This document shows positions 49,965-58,593 of a stretch of 64,000 bases of DNA, in pieces (the first letter of the stretch is position 1; each line of letters begins with the position of its first letter). Below the pieces are notes generated by a model, which did not search any database, had not been told where the DNA came from, and saw nothing but the letters and a program-made list of their open reading frames with translations. This DNA is from Corallococcus sp. AS-1-6. GTDB lineage: Bacteria; Myxococcota; Myxococcia; Myxococcales; Myxococcaceae. The stretch covers positions 1-64,000 of the forward strand of contig NZ_JAIQDE010000001.1 in NCBI RefSeq assembly GCF_020037015.1. The letters are read 5' to 3'. Position numbers and translations under genes: made by a program.

Positions 49965-50450
49965 ATGAACGAGCTGCTCAAGGAGGTATCGCGCCTCCAT
50001 GTTCCCAACCCGCCTGCAACGCCGGAGCAACTGGATGCGTTCGAGCAGCGTGTGGGCTGGCGCCTGGATCCAGACCTTCGTGCGTTCTATCTGCATTGTG
50101 ACGGAGCCCGGCTGTTTGCTCGGCGGGACCCAACGTTCGGATTCGTCGATCCCTCCTTCACATTCCTGCCGCTGTCACGGATTGCCCGCGCGCGAGTGGT
50201 CATGCGCGATGAGGATACGGATCAGGCTGGCCCGCCATCCTGGTATGCCATCTGCGAGGTGCGGGACAGCAACTACATCCTGCTCGACGTAAGCCACCAG
50301 GAAGGGGGGCGCTACTCCATCCGCGATGGCTACAACGAAGCGTTCCCTGACCCGGAGTATTGCGCGCCGATTGCCAGCTCCTTTCAGGAGTTCCTCGCGG
50401 GATCGCTTCGGTCCCAGGGGCGTTGGTTCTGGCTCCGCGGCGAAGCGTGA
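49965..50450 (+). CDS. SMI1/KNR4 (SUKH) family protein, possible immunity protein
   Basis: The 161-aa protein probably starts at ATG 49965, with ACGAGG just upstream; ATG 49944 is also in frame. SUKH features include the opening helix NELLKEVSRLHVP, ATPEQLDAFEQRVGWRLDPDLRAFY, LHCDGARLF, ITPLSRI-type FTFLPLSRIARARVVM and the late FQEFLAGSL. SUKH proteins are often immunity partners of polymorphic toxins, but many are free-standing. No cognate toxin is next to it. It follows the interrupted lipoprotein by 112 bp and abuts the convergent glycosyltransferase gene with no gap. Confidence 0.78.
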   Translation: MNELLKEVSRLHVPNPPATPEQLDAFEQRVGWRLDPDLRAFYLHCDGARLFARRDPTFGFVDPSFTFLPLSRIARARVVMRDEDTDQAGPPSWYAICEVRDSNYILLDVSHQEGGRYSIRDGYNEAFPDPEYCAPIASSFQEFLAGSLRSQGRWFWLRGEA

Positions 50451-51788
50451 CTATGGCTGCACGGCGGAGCTCAACATCCTCAGCCGCCACACCGTGAACG
50501 TGTGCAGCCTTCGTCCCCGGAAGACCCCCGTGAGCTTCACAGGCCCTTCCACGGCGCCAAAGCGTTGCACCAGCTCCTCCGGAGGCGCGACGCCGTTCTC
50601 CGAACACCACAGCACGTCCTGACCGGGCTTCAACTCCAGCTCGGGCCACAGGTCGTACTGACTCTTGCGCCTCGCCGGCCCCACCGTGTCCGTCTCCACG
50701 CCCGCCGTGTACGCGACCTGTGAAGCCAACTGGTACGTGGGCGCGTAGACCGCCGTGGGCCCCGGCGCCATGCCCGGGAACAACTGCTCCGGCGTCCTCA
50801 GCCGCTCCAGCACGCCCCAGCCGTGCGTCCTCGCCAGCACCACGTCCCGCTCGAACGTCAGCACCGGGAACAACAGGTGCGACGTCACCGCCAGCACCAC
50901 CGCCATCCCGCTCCACGCCGCCGCCCGCTGCCACACGGGCCGCATCCCCGCGACGCCAATGCACGCCGCCACGTACGCCGCCGCCGGCCAGTTCGCCTCG
51001 CCCCGCGTCTTCGCCGCCGCGTAGCCGAAGAACAGCAGCGGAATCACCGCCGCCATGCGCAGCAGGAACTGCTCCCTCGGCCCTCGCACCGCGTACACCA
51101 GCGCCAGCGGGAACAGCACCGGCCCTCCCATGGCGAACTGCCCCGCCACGTACTCGCCGAACGTCGCCCACCCTCCGCGCCCGCCCAGCCCGTGGTTCAA
51201 CTGGAACTTGAAGCCCACCCAGTCGTGGCTCGCGTTCCACAACACCACCGGCAGGAAGCACAGCAGCCCGAGCCCCGCCGTCACCCACGCCCCCGCCGGC
51301 AGCCGCCGCGCCCTCAACGCCGCGACCATGAACGCCAGGCCCAGCAGCACGGACGGATACTTCGACAGCAGCGCCAGCCCACACGTCAGCCCCGCCAGCA
51401 CCCACTTCTCGCGGTACAGCGCCCACAACCCCAGCGCCCAGAACAGCAACATGGGTGAATCCGGCGTCGCCCAGACTCCGGAGAGGATGCCCACCGGCAC
51501 CGCGCTCCACAGCGCCACCGCCCTCCAGGCCGCGTCCCTGGACCGGTACACGTCCAGCGCCAGCCCCCACACCGCCACGCCCGTCCCCAGCCCGCAGAGG
51601 AGCGCCGTCCCCCGGATGCCCAGCGCGGCGATGAGCCACGCCACCATCGGCGGATGGTCGAAATATCCCCATGCGAGATGCCGGGCCCACTGCCAGTAAT
51701 AGGTCTCGTCGAAGTAGACGTCCGTTCCCAGCGCCAGCGCGAGCCGCACCCCCACGCCCATCCCCACCAGGACGAGACACGCCTTCAT
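50451..51788 (-). CDS. GT39/ArnT-like membrane glycosyltransferase
   Basis: The 445-aa protein starts at ATG 51786-51788 (MKACLVLVGMGVGV); an upstream ATG gives a Pro-rich extension of 16 residues with no membrane character. It has about ten to eleven transmembrane helices. The first outer loop holds the PMT-type motif DETYYWQWARHLAWGYFDHPPM with the catalytic acidic pair and conserved HPP. A periplasmic C-terminal domain follows (TYQLASQVAYTAGVETDT). Relatives move sugars from polyprenyl-phosphate carriers to lipids or proteins in the periplasm. Acceptor unknown. Confidence 0.87.
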   Translation of the reverse strand: MKACLVLVGMGVGVRLALALGTDVYFDETYYWQWARHLAWGYFDHPPMVAWLIAALGIRGTALLCGLGTGVAVWGLALDVYRSRDAAWRAVALWSAVPVGILSGVWATPDSPMLLFWALGLWALYREKWVLAGLTCGLALLSKYPSVLLGLAFMVAALRARRLPAGAWVTAGLGLLCFLPVVLWNASHDWVGFKFQLNHGLGGRGGWATFGEYVAGQFAMGGPVLFPLALVYAVRGPREQFLLRMAAVIPLLFFGYAAAKTRGEANWPAAAYVAACIGVAGMRPVWQRAAAWSGMAVVLAVTSHLLFPVLTFERDVVLARTHGWGVLERLRTPEQLFPGMAPGPTAVYAPTYQLASQVAYTAGVETDTVGPARRKSQYDLWPELELKPGQDVLWCSENGVAPPEELVQRFGAVEGPVKLTGVFRGRRLHTFTVWRLRMLSSAVQP

Positions 51789-51949
51789 TCCCGGGCCGGG
51801 GCTGGAGGGGGCGGACGCACGCACGCCCCCTGACAAATCTCACCGGAGGGCCGTTGGCCAGCGGGGAGTGAGGCCATTTCAGCTTGCCCCCGCGAACCCA
51901 GGCTCACAATGTGAAGGACCGCGAAGCCGCTGCACACCGGGAGTACCTC

Positions 51950-54040
51950 ATGGATGACCATCCCCCCTCTGGGCACACCCACCGTCTGGCCCAGGAGCCG
52001 TCGCCGTACCTGCGCCAGCACGCCACGAATCCCGTGGACTGGTACCCCTGGGGGGAGGAAGCCCTGGCCCGCGCCCGCGCGGAGAACAAGCCCATCCTGC
52101 TGTCCGTGGGCTACTCCGCGTGCCACTGGTGCCACGTCATGGCCCACGAGTCCTTCGAGCACCCCGACATCGCGCGCCTGATGAACGAGGGCTTCATCAA
52201 CATCAAGGTCGACCGCGAGGAGCGCCCCGACCTCGATCAAATCTACCAGGGCGTCGTGCAGCTCATGGGGCAGGGCGGTGGCTGGCCCCTCACCGTGTTC
52301 CTCACCCCGGACCTGCGCCCGTTCTACGGCGGCACCTACTTTCCGCCCTCGGACCGCTACGGCCGGCCCGGCTTCCCGCGCCTGCTCTCCGCGCTGCGCG
52401 ACGCGTGGGAGAACAAGGCGGACGAAATCGAGGAGCAGGCCCGGCGCTTCCAGGAGGGCCTGGGAGAGCTGTCCACCCACGGCCTGGACGCCGCGCCCGC
52501 GCACCTGTCCGCGGAGGACATCGTCGCCATGGGCCAGTCCATGCTGAAGCGCATGGACCCGGTGAACGGTGGCTTCGGCGGCGCCCCCAAGTTCCCCAAC
52601 CCCATGAACGTGGCGCTGCTCCTGCGCGCGTGGCGGCGCGGCGGCGGCGAGCCCCTCAAGGCCGCGGTGTTCCGCACGCTGGAGCGCATGGCCCTGGGCG
52701 GCATCTACGACCAACTGGGCGGCGGCTTCCACCGCTACTCCGTGGACGAGCGCTGGCTGGTGCCCCACTTCGAGAAGATGCTCTACGACAACGCCCAGCT
52801 CCTGCACCTGTACTCGGAAGCGGAGCAGGTGGAGTCACGGCCGCTCTGGCGCAAGGTCGTGGAGGAGACCGTCGAGTACGTCCGCCGTGAGATGACCGAC
52901 CCGGCCGGCGGCTTCTACGCCACGCAGGACGCGGACAGCGAAGGCGAGGAGGGGAAGTTCTTCGTCTGGCGCCCCGAGGAGGTCCGCGCGGCCCTGGCCG
53001 TGGGCCCGCAGGCGGACACCGTGCTGCGCCACTTCGGCATCAAGCCCGGAGGCAACTTCGAGCACGGCGCCACGGTGCTGGAAGTGGTGGTCCCCGTGGA
53101 GCAGCTCGCGAAGGAGCAGGGCCGCCCCGTGGAGGCCGTGGAGAAGGAGCTGGCGGAGGCGCGCCGCGTCCTCTTCCTCCTGCGCGAGCAGCGCGTGAAG
53201 CCGGGCCGCGACGACAAGATTCTGGCGGGCTGGAACGGGCTGATGATCCGCGGGCTCGCGCTGGCCTCGCGCGTGTTCGACCGGCCGGACTGGGCGAAGC
53301 TCGCGGCGGACGCGGCGGACTTCGTGCTCGCGAAGATGTGGGACGGCAAGCGGCTGTTGCGCTCGTACCAGCACGGCCAGGGCCGCATCGACGGCTTCCT
53401 GGAGGACTACGGCGACTTCGCCTCCGGCCTCACCGCGCTCTACCAGGCCACCTTCGACGCGAAGTACCTGGACGCGGCGGACGCGCTCGCGCACCGCGCG
53501 GTGGAGCTGTTCTGGGACGAGGAGAAGCAGGCGTACCTGTCCGCGCCCCGGGGACAGAAGGACCTGGTGGTGGCGGCCTTCTCCCTCTTCGACAACGCCT
53601 TCCCGTCCGGCGCGTCCACGCTGACGGAGGCGCAGGTGACGCTCTCCGCGCTCACCGGCGACGTGTGCCACCTGGACCAGCCCGAGCACTACGTGGCCAA
53701 GCTGCATGATCAGCTCGTGCGCAACCCCATGGGCTACGGCCACCTGGGGCTCGCGGCGGACTCGCTGGTGGACGGCGCGTCCGGCGTCACCTTCGCGGGC
53801 ACCCGCGAGGCCGTGGCCCCGCTGCTGGCCGCCGCGAACCGCACCTACGCGCCGGTATTCTCCTTCGGCTGGCACGACACCCGCGCCACTCCGCCCGCGC
53901 GCCTGCAGGAGCTCTTCGCGGGACGCGACCCGGTGGAGGGCAAGGGCGCCGCGTACCTCTGCCGCGGCTTCGTCTGCGAGCGGCCCATCACCGAAGCGGG
54001 CCTGCTCGCGGAGCGGCTGGTGGCGGCCCCGGGCCACTGA
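51950..54040 (+). CDS. DUF255 thioredoxin-like / six-hairpin protein (YyaL/SSP411 family)
   Basis: The 696-aa protein starts at ATG 51950 with CGGGAG 7 bp upstream; the frame extends 66 bp further without conservation. The N-terminal ~165 residues form a thioredoxin-like domain: [20 protein letters not shown], the redox motif [16 protein letters not shown], and [15 protein letters not shown]. The rest is an (alpha/alpha)6-type barrel resembling N-acylglucosamine epimerase folds ([23 protein letters not shown]). Bacterial and human (SPATA20) relatives are uncharacterised. It is cytosolic; a link of redox sensing to sugar metabolism is inference only. Confidence 0.92.
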   Translation: MDDHPPSGHTHRLAQEPSPYLRQHATNPVDWYPWGEEALARARAENKPILLSVGYSACHWCHVMAHESFEHPDIARLMNEGFINIKVDREERPDLDQIYQGVVQLMGQGGGWPLTVFLTPDLRPFYGGTYFPPSDRYGRPGFPRLLSALRDAWENKADEIEEQARRFQEGLGELSTHGLDAAPAHLSAEDIVAMGQSMLKRMDPVNGGFGGAPKFPNPMNVALLLRAWRRGGGEPLKAAVFRTLERMALGGIYDQLGGGFHRYSVDERWLVPHFEKMLYDNAQLLHLYSEAEQVESRPLWRKVVEETVEYVRREMTDPAGGFYATQDADSEGEEGKFFVWRPEEVRAALAVGPQADTVLRHFGIKPGGNFEHGATVLEVVVPVEQLAKEQGRPVEAVEKELAEARRVLFLLREQRVKPGRDDKILAGWNGLMIRGLALASRVFDRPDWAKLAADAADFVLAKMWDGKRLLRSYQHGQGRIDGFLEDYGDFASGLTALYQATFDAKYLDAADALAHRAVELFWDEEKQAYLSAPRGQKDLVVAAFSLFDNAFPSGASTLTEAQVTLSALTGDVCHLDQPEHYVAKLHDQLVRNPMGYGHLGLAADSLVDGASGVTFAGTREAVAPLLAAANRTYAPVFSFGWHDTRATPPARLQELFAGRDPVEGKGAAYLCRGFVCERPITEAGLLAERLVAAPGH

Positions 54041-54068
54041 CCTGGGCCCGGGGGACGCGGCACCGTGA

Positions 54069-55622
54069 CTACTTCACGTCCGTGACCTGCAACGAACCGA
54101 TGAGGGGCGTGATCTCCGCGTTCCCCTCGTAGCCCACGTAGAAGTGGGTGGCGTCCGCGACGGGCTGGTTGAACGTGGGGTCCAACTGGGTCCACTCGCC
54201 CACGTAGGCCTCCACCCACTCGTGCCAGTACAGCGCGGGCACGCCGTCCGAGTTCACCATGTAGATGACGCCGTCCACGCGGCGCGCGGGGATGCCGGAC
54301 GCGCGCAGCATGGCCACCGTGAGCAGCGAGTGCTCCGTGCAGTCGCCCTTCTTCTGGCGCAGCACGTCCGTGGCCCGGTCCGCGCTGGCGCCGTAGTCCT
54401 TCTGCAGGTTGCTGTACACCCACGCGGACAGCATCCGCGCCGCCGTGTACGCGTCCTTCTCTTCCCGGATGATGCTCTTGGCCTGCGCCTTGATGGCCGG
54501 CGCGTCCGCCTCCACCGCGAGCGTGGACTTGAGGTTCTCACCGCCGTCGGGGTCCGCCACCGGCCGGGCTACGCGGCCCTTGGGGGAAGGCGGCGCCGCC
54601 AGCAGCGTCACCTCCACGCGGCCGTCCGGCAGCCGCTGGTACTTCTGCCGGTACGTGTCCCGCTGGAACTTCTCCGGCAGGTTCTTCATCACCAGCTTCA
54701 CCTGGCCGGGCACCTCGCGCGCCTTCGCGGGCAGGGGCTTGGGCAGCACCACGCGCGTGAGGCCGAACACCTCCACCAGGTCCAGCCGCTTCGCCACGGA
54801 CTCGGACTCGGCCCGCGCCTGCATCGTCTGGCCGAAGTCCACCCGCACCATCTTGCCGTCCGTCGTCAGGAAGGCCGCCACCGGCACCTTCTCCTTGTCC
54901 GACAGCGTGCTCACCCGCGACAGCTTCACCTTCACGCCGCCCAGCATCTGCTCCTCGGGGGCCTCCACCGTGGTGACGGTGCGGTAGCCCTCCAGGTCCG
55001 TGCCGTCCAGCGCCACGCCCTCCACCTTCTGGCCGCGCAGGAGCGCCACGCGCGCCTGGTCCGCGTCCTCAATCGTCTCCTTCGGCGCGGGCAGGGGCTT
55101 GAGCACTTCATCCGGCTGGCCCGGGCGCTTGCGCACCACGCGCAAGGTGTCGCCCGTCACCGTGCCCACCAGCTCGTTGTCCCCGCCGTCGCCCTTCTGC
55201 GTGACGGTGAAGGACAGCAGCCTGCCGCCCGGCTTCGCTTCGTAGACGCGCACCTCGCGGTGCACGCGCTCCGACACGCGCGTGCCCACCTGCGCCTTGA
55301 AGATGAGCTCGTTGATGCTCTGGGCCTTGTTGCCCGGCAGCACCGTCAGGTCGGTGAAGAACCAACCCACCTTCTTGTCCATCAGGTACAGGCCGAAGTA
55401 CTCGCCGCCCTTGGGGCGCGGGGCCTTCAGCGCGTCGGAGAGCTGCTCCTGGGCCTGCGGGGCCTGGGGCGCCTTCGCCTGCGCCTTGGCCGCCGCGGCC
55501 TTCACCTGGTTCTTCAGGGCGGGGGCCTGGGCCCAGGCCGCGGAGGGCGCCCCCGACAGCAGGGCGAGCAGGCTCAACAATCCCAGACGGGTGCGTCGCA
55601 TCGGTCGGTTCATGGAAGGCAT
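54069..55622 (-). CDS. Secreted transglutaminase-like protein
   Basis: The 517-aa protein starts at ATG 55620-55622 with AGGAG 8 bp upstream and has a cleavable signal peptide (LGLLSLLALLSGAPSAAWAQA). An Ala/Lys/Gln-rich linker and a ~280-residue beta-rich region precede a transglutaminase-like core near the C-terminus. The core has the catalytic Cys in KKGDCTEHSLLTVAMLRASG, His in YWHEWVEAYVG and Asp in WTQLDPTFNQ. All three are present, so it should be active as a protease or isopeptidase in the periplasm. It lies 20 bp after the GNAT gene and forms the last gene of the ATP-grasp/GNAT operon. Confidence 0.88.
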   Translation of the reverse strand: MPSMNRPMRRTRLGLLSLLALLSGAPSAAWAQAPALKNQVKAAAAKAQAKAPQAPQAQEQLSDALKAPRPKGGEYFGLYLMDKKVGWFFTDLTVLPGNKAQSINELIFKAQVGTRVSERVHREVRVYEAKPGGRLLSFTVTQKGDGGDNELVGTVTGDTLRVVRKRPGQPDEVLKPLPAPKETIEDADQARVALLRGQKVEGVALDGTDLEGYRTVTTVEAPEEQMLGGVKVKLSRVSTLSDKEKVPVAAFLTTDGKMVRVDFGQTMQARAESESVAKRLDLVEVFGLTRVVLPKPLPAKAREVPGQVKLVMKNLPEKFQRDTYRQKYQRLPDGRVEVTLLAAPPSPKGRVARPVADPDGGENLKSTLAVEADAPAIKAQAKSIIREEKDAYTAARMLSAWVYSNLQKDYGASADRATDVLRQKKGDCTEHSLLTVAMLRASGIPARRVDGVIYMVNSDGVPALYWHEWVEAYVGEWTQLDPTFNQPVADATHFYVGYEGNAEITPLIGSLQVTDVK

Positions 55623-55642
55623 CTGCTCGCTCCTGGGGAGGA

Positions 55643-56119
55643 CTACAGGCGCTTGGTCAGGATGATGAGGTCGTCACCCTGCTTGTAGAAGTCGCGCAGG
55701 CGCGCCTCCTCGCCGTACTTCATGGACGCGTAGAAGCCGCGCGTGGGGCCGTAGGCCTCCGTGGCGCTCGTCTCCACGCGGATGATGCGCGCCTTGCGGC
55801 GGCGCAGGTCGGCCTCCATGGCGGAGACGAGCCCCGCGCCGATGCCCTGGCCCCGGACCTCCTGCGCGGAGGCGATCCAGTACAGGTCGAAGGTGTTCTC
55901 CGTCATCGGCGTGGGGCCGTAGCAGCAGTAGCCCACCAGACCGCCGCCATCCTGCCCGCGGTCCGCCACCAGGATGGTGTAGTCCCGGTTGCCCGCCGTG
56001 AGCGCGGTGTCAACCAGCTCGATGGCGCAGTCCTGCTCCTCCTGCGAGAAGGTTTCGATTCGCCGGATCAGCGCGGCGAGCGGTTCCCGGTCCTTTCTTT
56101 CGAGCGTGCGGATTTCCAT
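55643..56119 (-). CDS. GNAT family N-acetyltransferase
   Basis: The 158-aa protein starts at ATG 56117-56119, which lies inside the 3' end of the ATP-grasp gene in another frame (110-bp overlap). The acetyl-CoA site is EVRGQGIGAGLVSAMEADLRRR (Q/RxxGxG/A). The preceding strand NTFDLYWIASAQ and the late GFYASMKYGEEARLRDFY are typical. It acetylates an amine, possibly of the product of the neighbouring ATP-grasp ligase. The middle position in a three-gene operon supports this. The substrate is unknown. Confidence 0.87.
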   Translation of the reverse strand: MEIRTLERKDREPLAALIRRIETFSQEEQDCAIELVDTALTAGNRDYTILVADRGQDGGGLVGYCCYGPTPMTENTFDLYWIASAQEVRGQGIGAGLVSAMEADLRRRKARIIRVETSATEAYGPTRGFYASMKYGEEARLRDFYKQGDDLIILTKRL

Positions 56120-57110
56120 GGGTCCTTTCGAGCGCGACCTCCACGATGCGGGAGGCCAGGGCCGCGTAGTCCATGCCGGCGGCCTGCGCCGCCTTCGCGA
56201 ACCCCGCGCCCGGGTGAAGGTCGCAGTTGGGGTTGATGTCGATGACGTACGGCACACCCTCGGGCGACACCCGAAGGTCCACGCGTCCATAGTCCTGGCA
56301 ATCCAGCGCTGCAAATGCTTCCAGCGCCGTCTGGATGCAACGCGCTTCCTGCACTGCGTCGAGCCGGCAGGGCCCCGTGGGCGAGTCCCGGTACTCCGGT
56401 GACTCCGCCTCCCACTTGGCCCGGTACGACACGATGTTCGGCCGGTCCTCGAACGCGCGACCGAAGTGGATCTCCGTGAGCGGCAGCGCCTGGCGCGGGC
56501 TGTTGCCGAGCAGCGGAACGTAGACCTCACGCCCCGGGATGAACTGCTCCACGAGCGCGGGCTGATGGAAGGTGCGCAGCACGGACTCGCACGCCCGCAC
56601 GAGCGCCGCGCGCTCCGTCACCACGGAGTCGAAGTCCATGCCCACGCTGGCGTCCTCGCGCGCGGGCTTCACGATGAGCGGCCAGGGCAGGTCCACCGCC
56701 AGGGCGTCCTCGCGCTTCTTCACCACGAAGGAGGCGGGGGTGGAGACGCCGTGGGCGCGCAGCACGTCCTTGGCCTTGGGCTTGTGCAGCGCCAGGCCCA
56801 GCGACAGGGCGGACGAGCCGGTGTACGGCAGGCCCAGCGCGTCCAGCAGGCAGGGGACGGCCATCTCCCCGCGGCTGTCGGCGGCCAGCGACTCGCAGAG
56901 GTTCACCACGAGGTCGGGCTGGAGGAAGCGCAGGGCCTCCACGAAGTCCAGCTTGTCTCCTTCGATGGCGAGCGGCTCGGCGTTCACGCCGTCCCGGCTC
57001 AGCGCGTGGGCCAGGCTCTCGGCCACCCGGACCACGTCCTCGCGGGCTTCGCGCCCCGGGTCGTCCTCGAGGAGGTCGTGGTCACGATTGTGCAGCAGGA
57101 TGATGTGCAT
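56010..57110 (-). CDS. D-Ala-D-Ala ligase-like ATP-grasp enzyme
   Basis: The 366-aa protein starts at ATG 57108-57110 (MHIILLHNRDHDLLEDD), its first plausible start. It has the ligase N-terminal domain (DLVVNLCESLAADSRGEMAVPCLLDALGLPYTGSS), ATP-grasp lysine (LIVKPAREDASVGMDF), acidic metal loop (YVIDINPNCDLHPG) and EQFIPGREVYV. True Ddl enzymes have DVVFPVLHG-type motifs; here NLCE and the context indicate an amide ligase for another small molecule. The last ~35 residues (HARKKGPGTARRADPANRN) overlap the GNAT gene in a different frame and look recently added. Product unknown. Confidence 0.85.
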   Translation of the reverse strand: MHIILLHNRDHDLLEDDPGREAREDVVRVAESLAHALSRDGVNAEPLAIEGDKLDFVEALRFLQPDLVVNLCESLAADSRGEMAVPCLLDALGLPYTGSSALSLGLALHKPKAKDVLRAHGVSTPASFVVKKREDALAVDLPWPLIVKPAREDASVGMDFDSVVTERAALVRACESVLRTFHQPALVEQFIPGREVYVPLLGNSPRQALPLTEIHFGRAFEDRPNIVSYRAKWEAESPEYRDSPTGPCRLDAVQEARCIQTALEAFAALDCQDYGRVDLRVSPEGVPYVIDINPNCDLHPGAGFAKAAQAAGMDYAALASRIVEVALERTHGNPHARKKGPGTARRADPANRNLLAGGAGLRHRAG

Positions 57111-57277
57111 TCGGAGTGTCCCGAGGGTTAGCACGTCCCCACGGACCTTCCCAGCCTGTGGCGTGGTGGCTGGTCGGTCCCTCACGGGGCTACCGCCTGC
57201 CGGGGTATGCGCTACGGTGGGTGACCCGTTGGAGCGGAAACCGGCCACTCCCGGTTTCAGGTCCCGACAAGGACGAC

Positions 57278-58576
57278 ATGCGGATTCGCGACCCCATCCA
57301 CGGCGTCATCCCGGTGAGCGACCCGGAGAAGGCCGTCATCGACAGTCGCTTCTACCAGCGCCTGCGCTACGTGCGGCAGTTGGGCTTCGGGGACATGGCC
57401 TTCCCCGGCGCCACCCACACGCGCCATGCGCACAGCCTGGGCGCCATGTACGTCGCCTCGCGCGTCTTCAACGCCGTGGCGGGCCGCTCCGAGCTGCCGG
57501 ACGATGTACGTGAACATTTCTGCACCGCCGTGCGCCTGGCGGTGCTCTGTCATGACCTGGGGCACATGCCCCTGTCGCACGCGTCCGAGCGCATCGCGCC
57601 CCGGCGGTCGCTGCTGCGGCTGCCCGGCTGGCTGGACTCCGTGGCGGAGGGGGAGCAGGCGACCCACGAGGACTACACCGCGAAGCTGCTGCTGGACAGC
57701 TCGCTGACGGACGTCATCCACCGCGAGTTCGGACCGCGCGGCATCACCCCCATGGCGGCGGTGGCGTTGATCACCGGCGCGAAGCCGCCCAAGGACCCGG
57801 GCTTCACCTACAAGGGCGTGGACTGGACGCCGCTCTTGCGCGCCATCGTCTCCGGTGAGCTGGACGCGGACCGGATGGACTACCTCCTGCGCGACTCGTT
57901 CTACACGGGCGTGAACTACGGCCGGTACGACATGGATTGGATCGTCTCCAACCTGAACCCGGCGGTGAAGGACGGGCGCGCGGTGCTGGCCCTGTCGCGC
58001 GCGGCGGCGTTCGCGTTCGAGGACTTCCTGCTCAGCCGCTACCACATGTTCGTGTCGGTGTACCTGCACCACACGTCGGTGAACTTCGACCACATGCTGC
58101 GCCGGTACTACGAGGAGACGCCCGGCGAGTTCGAGATTCCGCACGACCCGGAGTCCTTCCTGCTCTGCGACGACGCGGCGCTCTGGTACACGCTGCGCCG
58201 CTCGAAGAACCGGTGGGCGGAGCGCATCAGCCGCCGGCAGGGCTTCAAGCTGCTGGCGCAGTTCACGGAGCGCGACACCGGCTACGACCTGGAGGTGCTC
58301 AGCAGCGCGCTCACCAGCGGCGGCTTCGAGCACTACACGGTGCAGTCCAAGGGGGCGCTCAGCAAGTACGTGGGGTCCTCCGGGGGCGGCGGCAACCCGG
58401 GGCTCTTCATCCTGGACGTGTCCACGGGGCGGCTGACGGAGGTGGCGCGCTACACGCCGCTCTACCAGCGCTACAGTGGCGCGGTGCGACTGACGCGGCT
58501 CTATGTCCGGCCAGACCAGGCGGAGCGGGCGCGCGAGATGATGGGCCGGCTGCTCGGCCAGACGACGCAATCCTGA
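57278..58576 (+). CDS. HD-domain phosphohydrolase (dNTPase-like)
   Basis: The 432-aa protein starts at ATG 57278 (MRIRDPIHGVIPVSDPEKAV). The HD metal site is built from H in THTRHAHSLGAMY, HD in AVLCHDLGHMPLSHASE, and the late D in LDADRMDYLLRDSFYTG. This is the arrangement of SAMHD1/dGTPase-like enzymes. The PIHG...ID..FQRLR start is also typical of that group. It probably hydrolyses nucleotide phosphates in the cytosol and may serve in nucleotide balance or antiphage defence. It is followed by the Nudix-MBL gene after 17 bp, suggesting one operon. Confidence 0.9.
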   Translation: MRIRDPIHGVIPVSDPEKAVIDSRFYQRLRYVRQLGFGDMAFPGATHTRHAHSLGAMYVASRVFNAVAGRSELPDDVREHFCTAVRLAVLCHDLGHMPLSHASERIAPRRSLLRLPGWLDSVAEGEQATHEDYTAKLLLDSSLTDVIHREFGPRGITPMAAVALITGAKPPKDPGFTYKGVDWTPLLRAIVSGELDADRMDYLLRDSFYTGVNYGRYDMDWIVSNLNPAVKDGRAVLALSRAAAFAFEDFLLSRYHMFVSVYLHHTSVNFDHMLRRYYEETPGEFEIPHDPESFLLCDDAALWYTLRRSKNRWAERISRRQGFKLLAQFTERDTGYDLEVLSSALTSGGFEHYTVQSKGALSKYVGSSGGGGNPGLFILDVSTGRLTEVARYTPLYQRYSGAVRLTRLYVRPDQAERAREMMGRLLGQTTQS

Positions 58577-58593
58577 AGGACGACGGTGCAACC

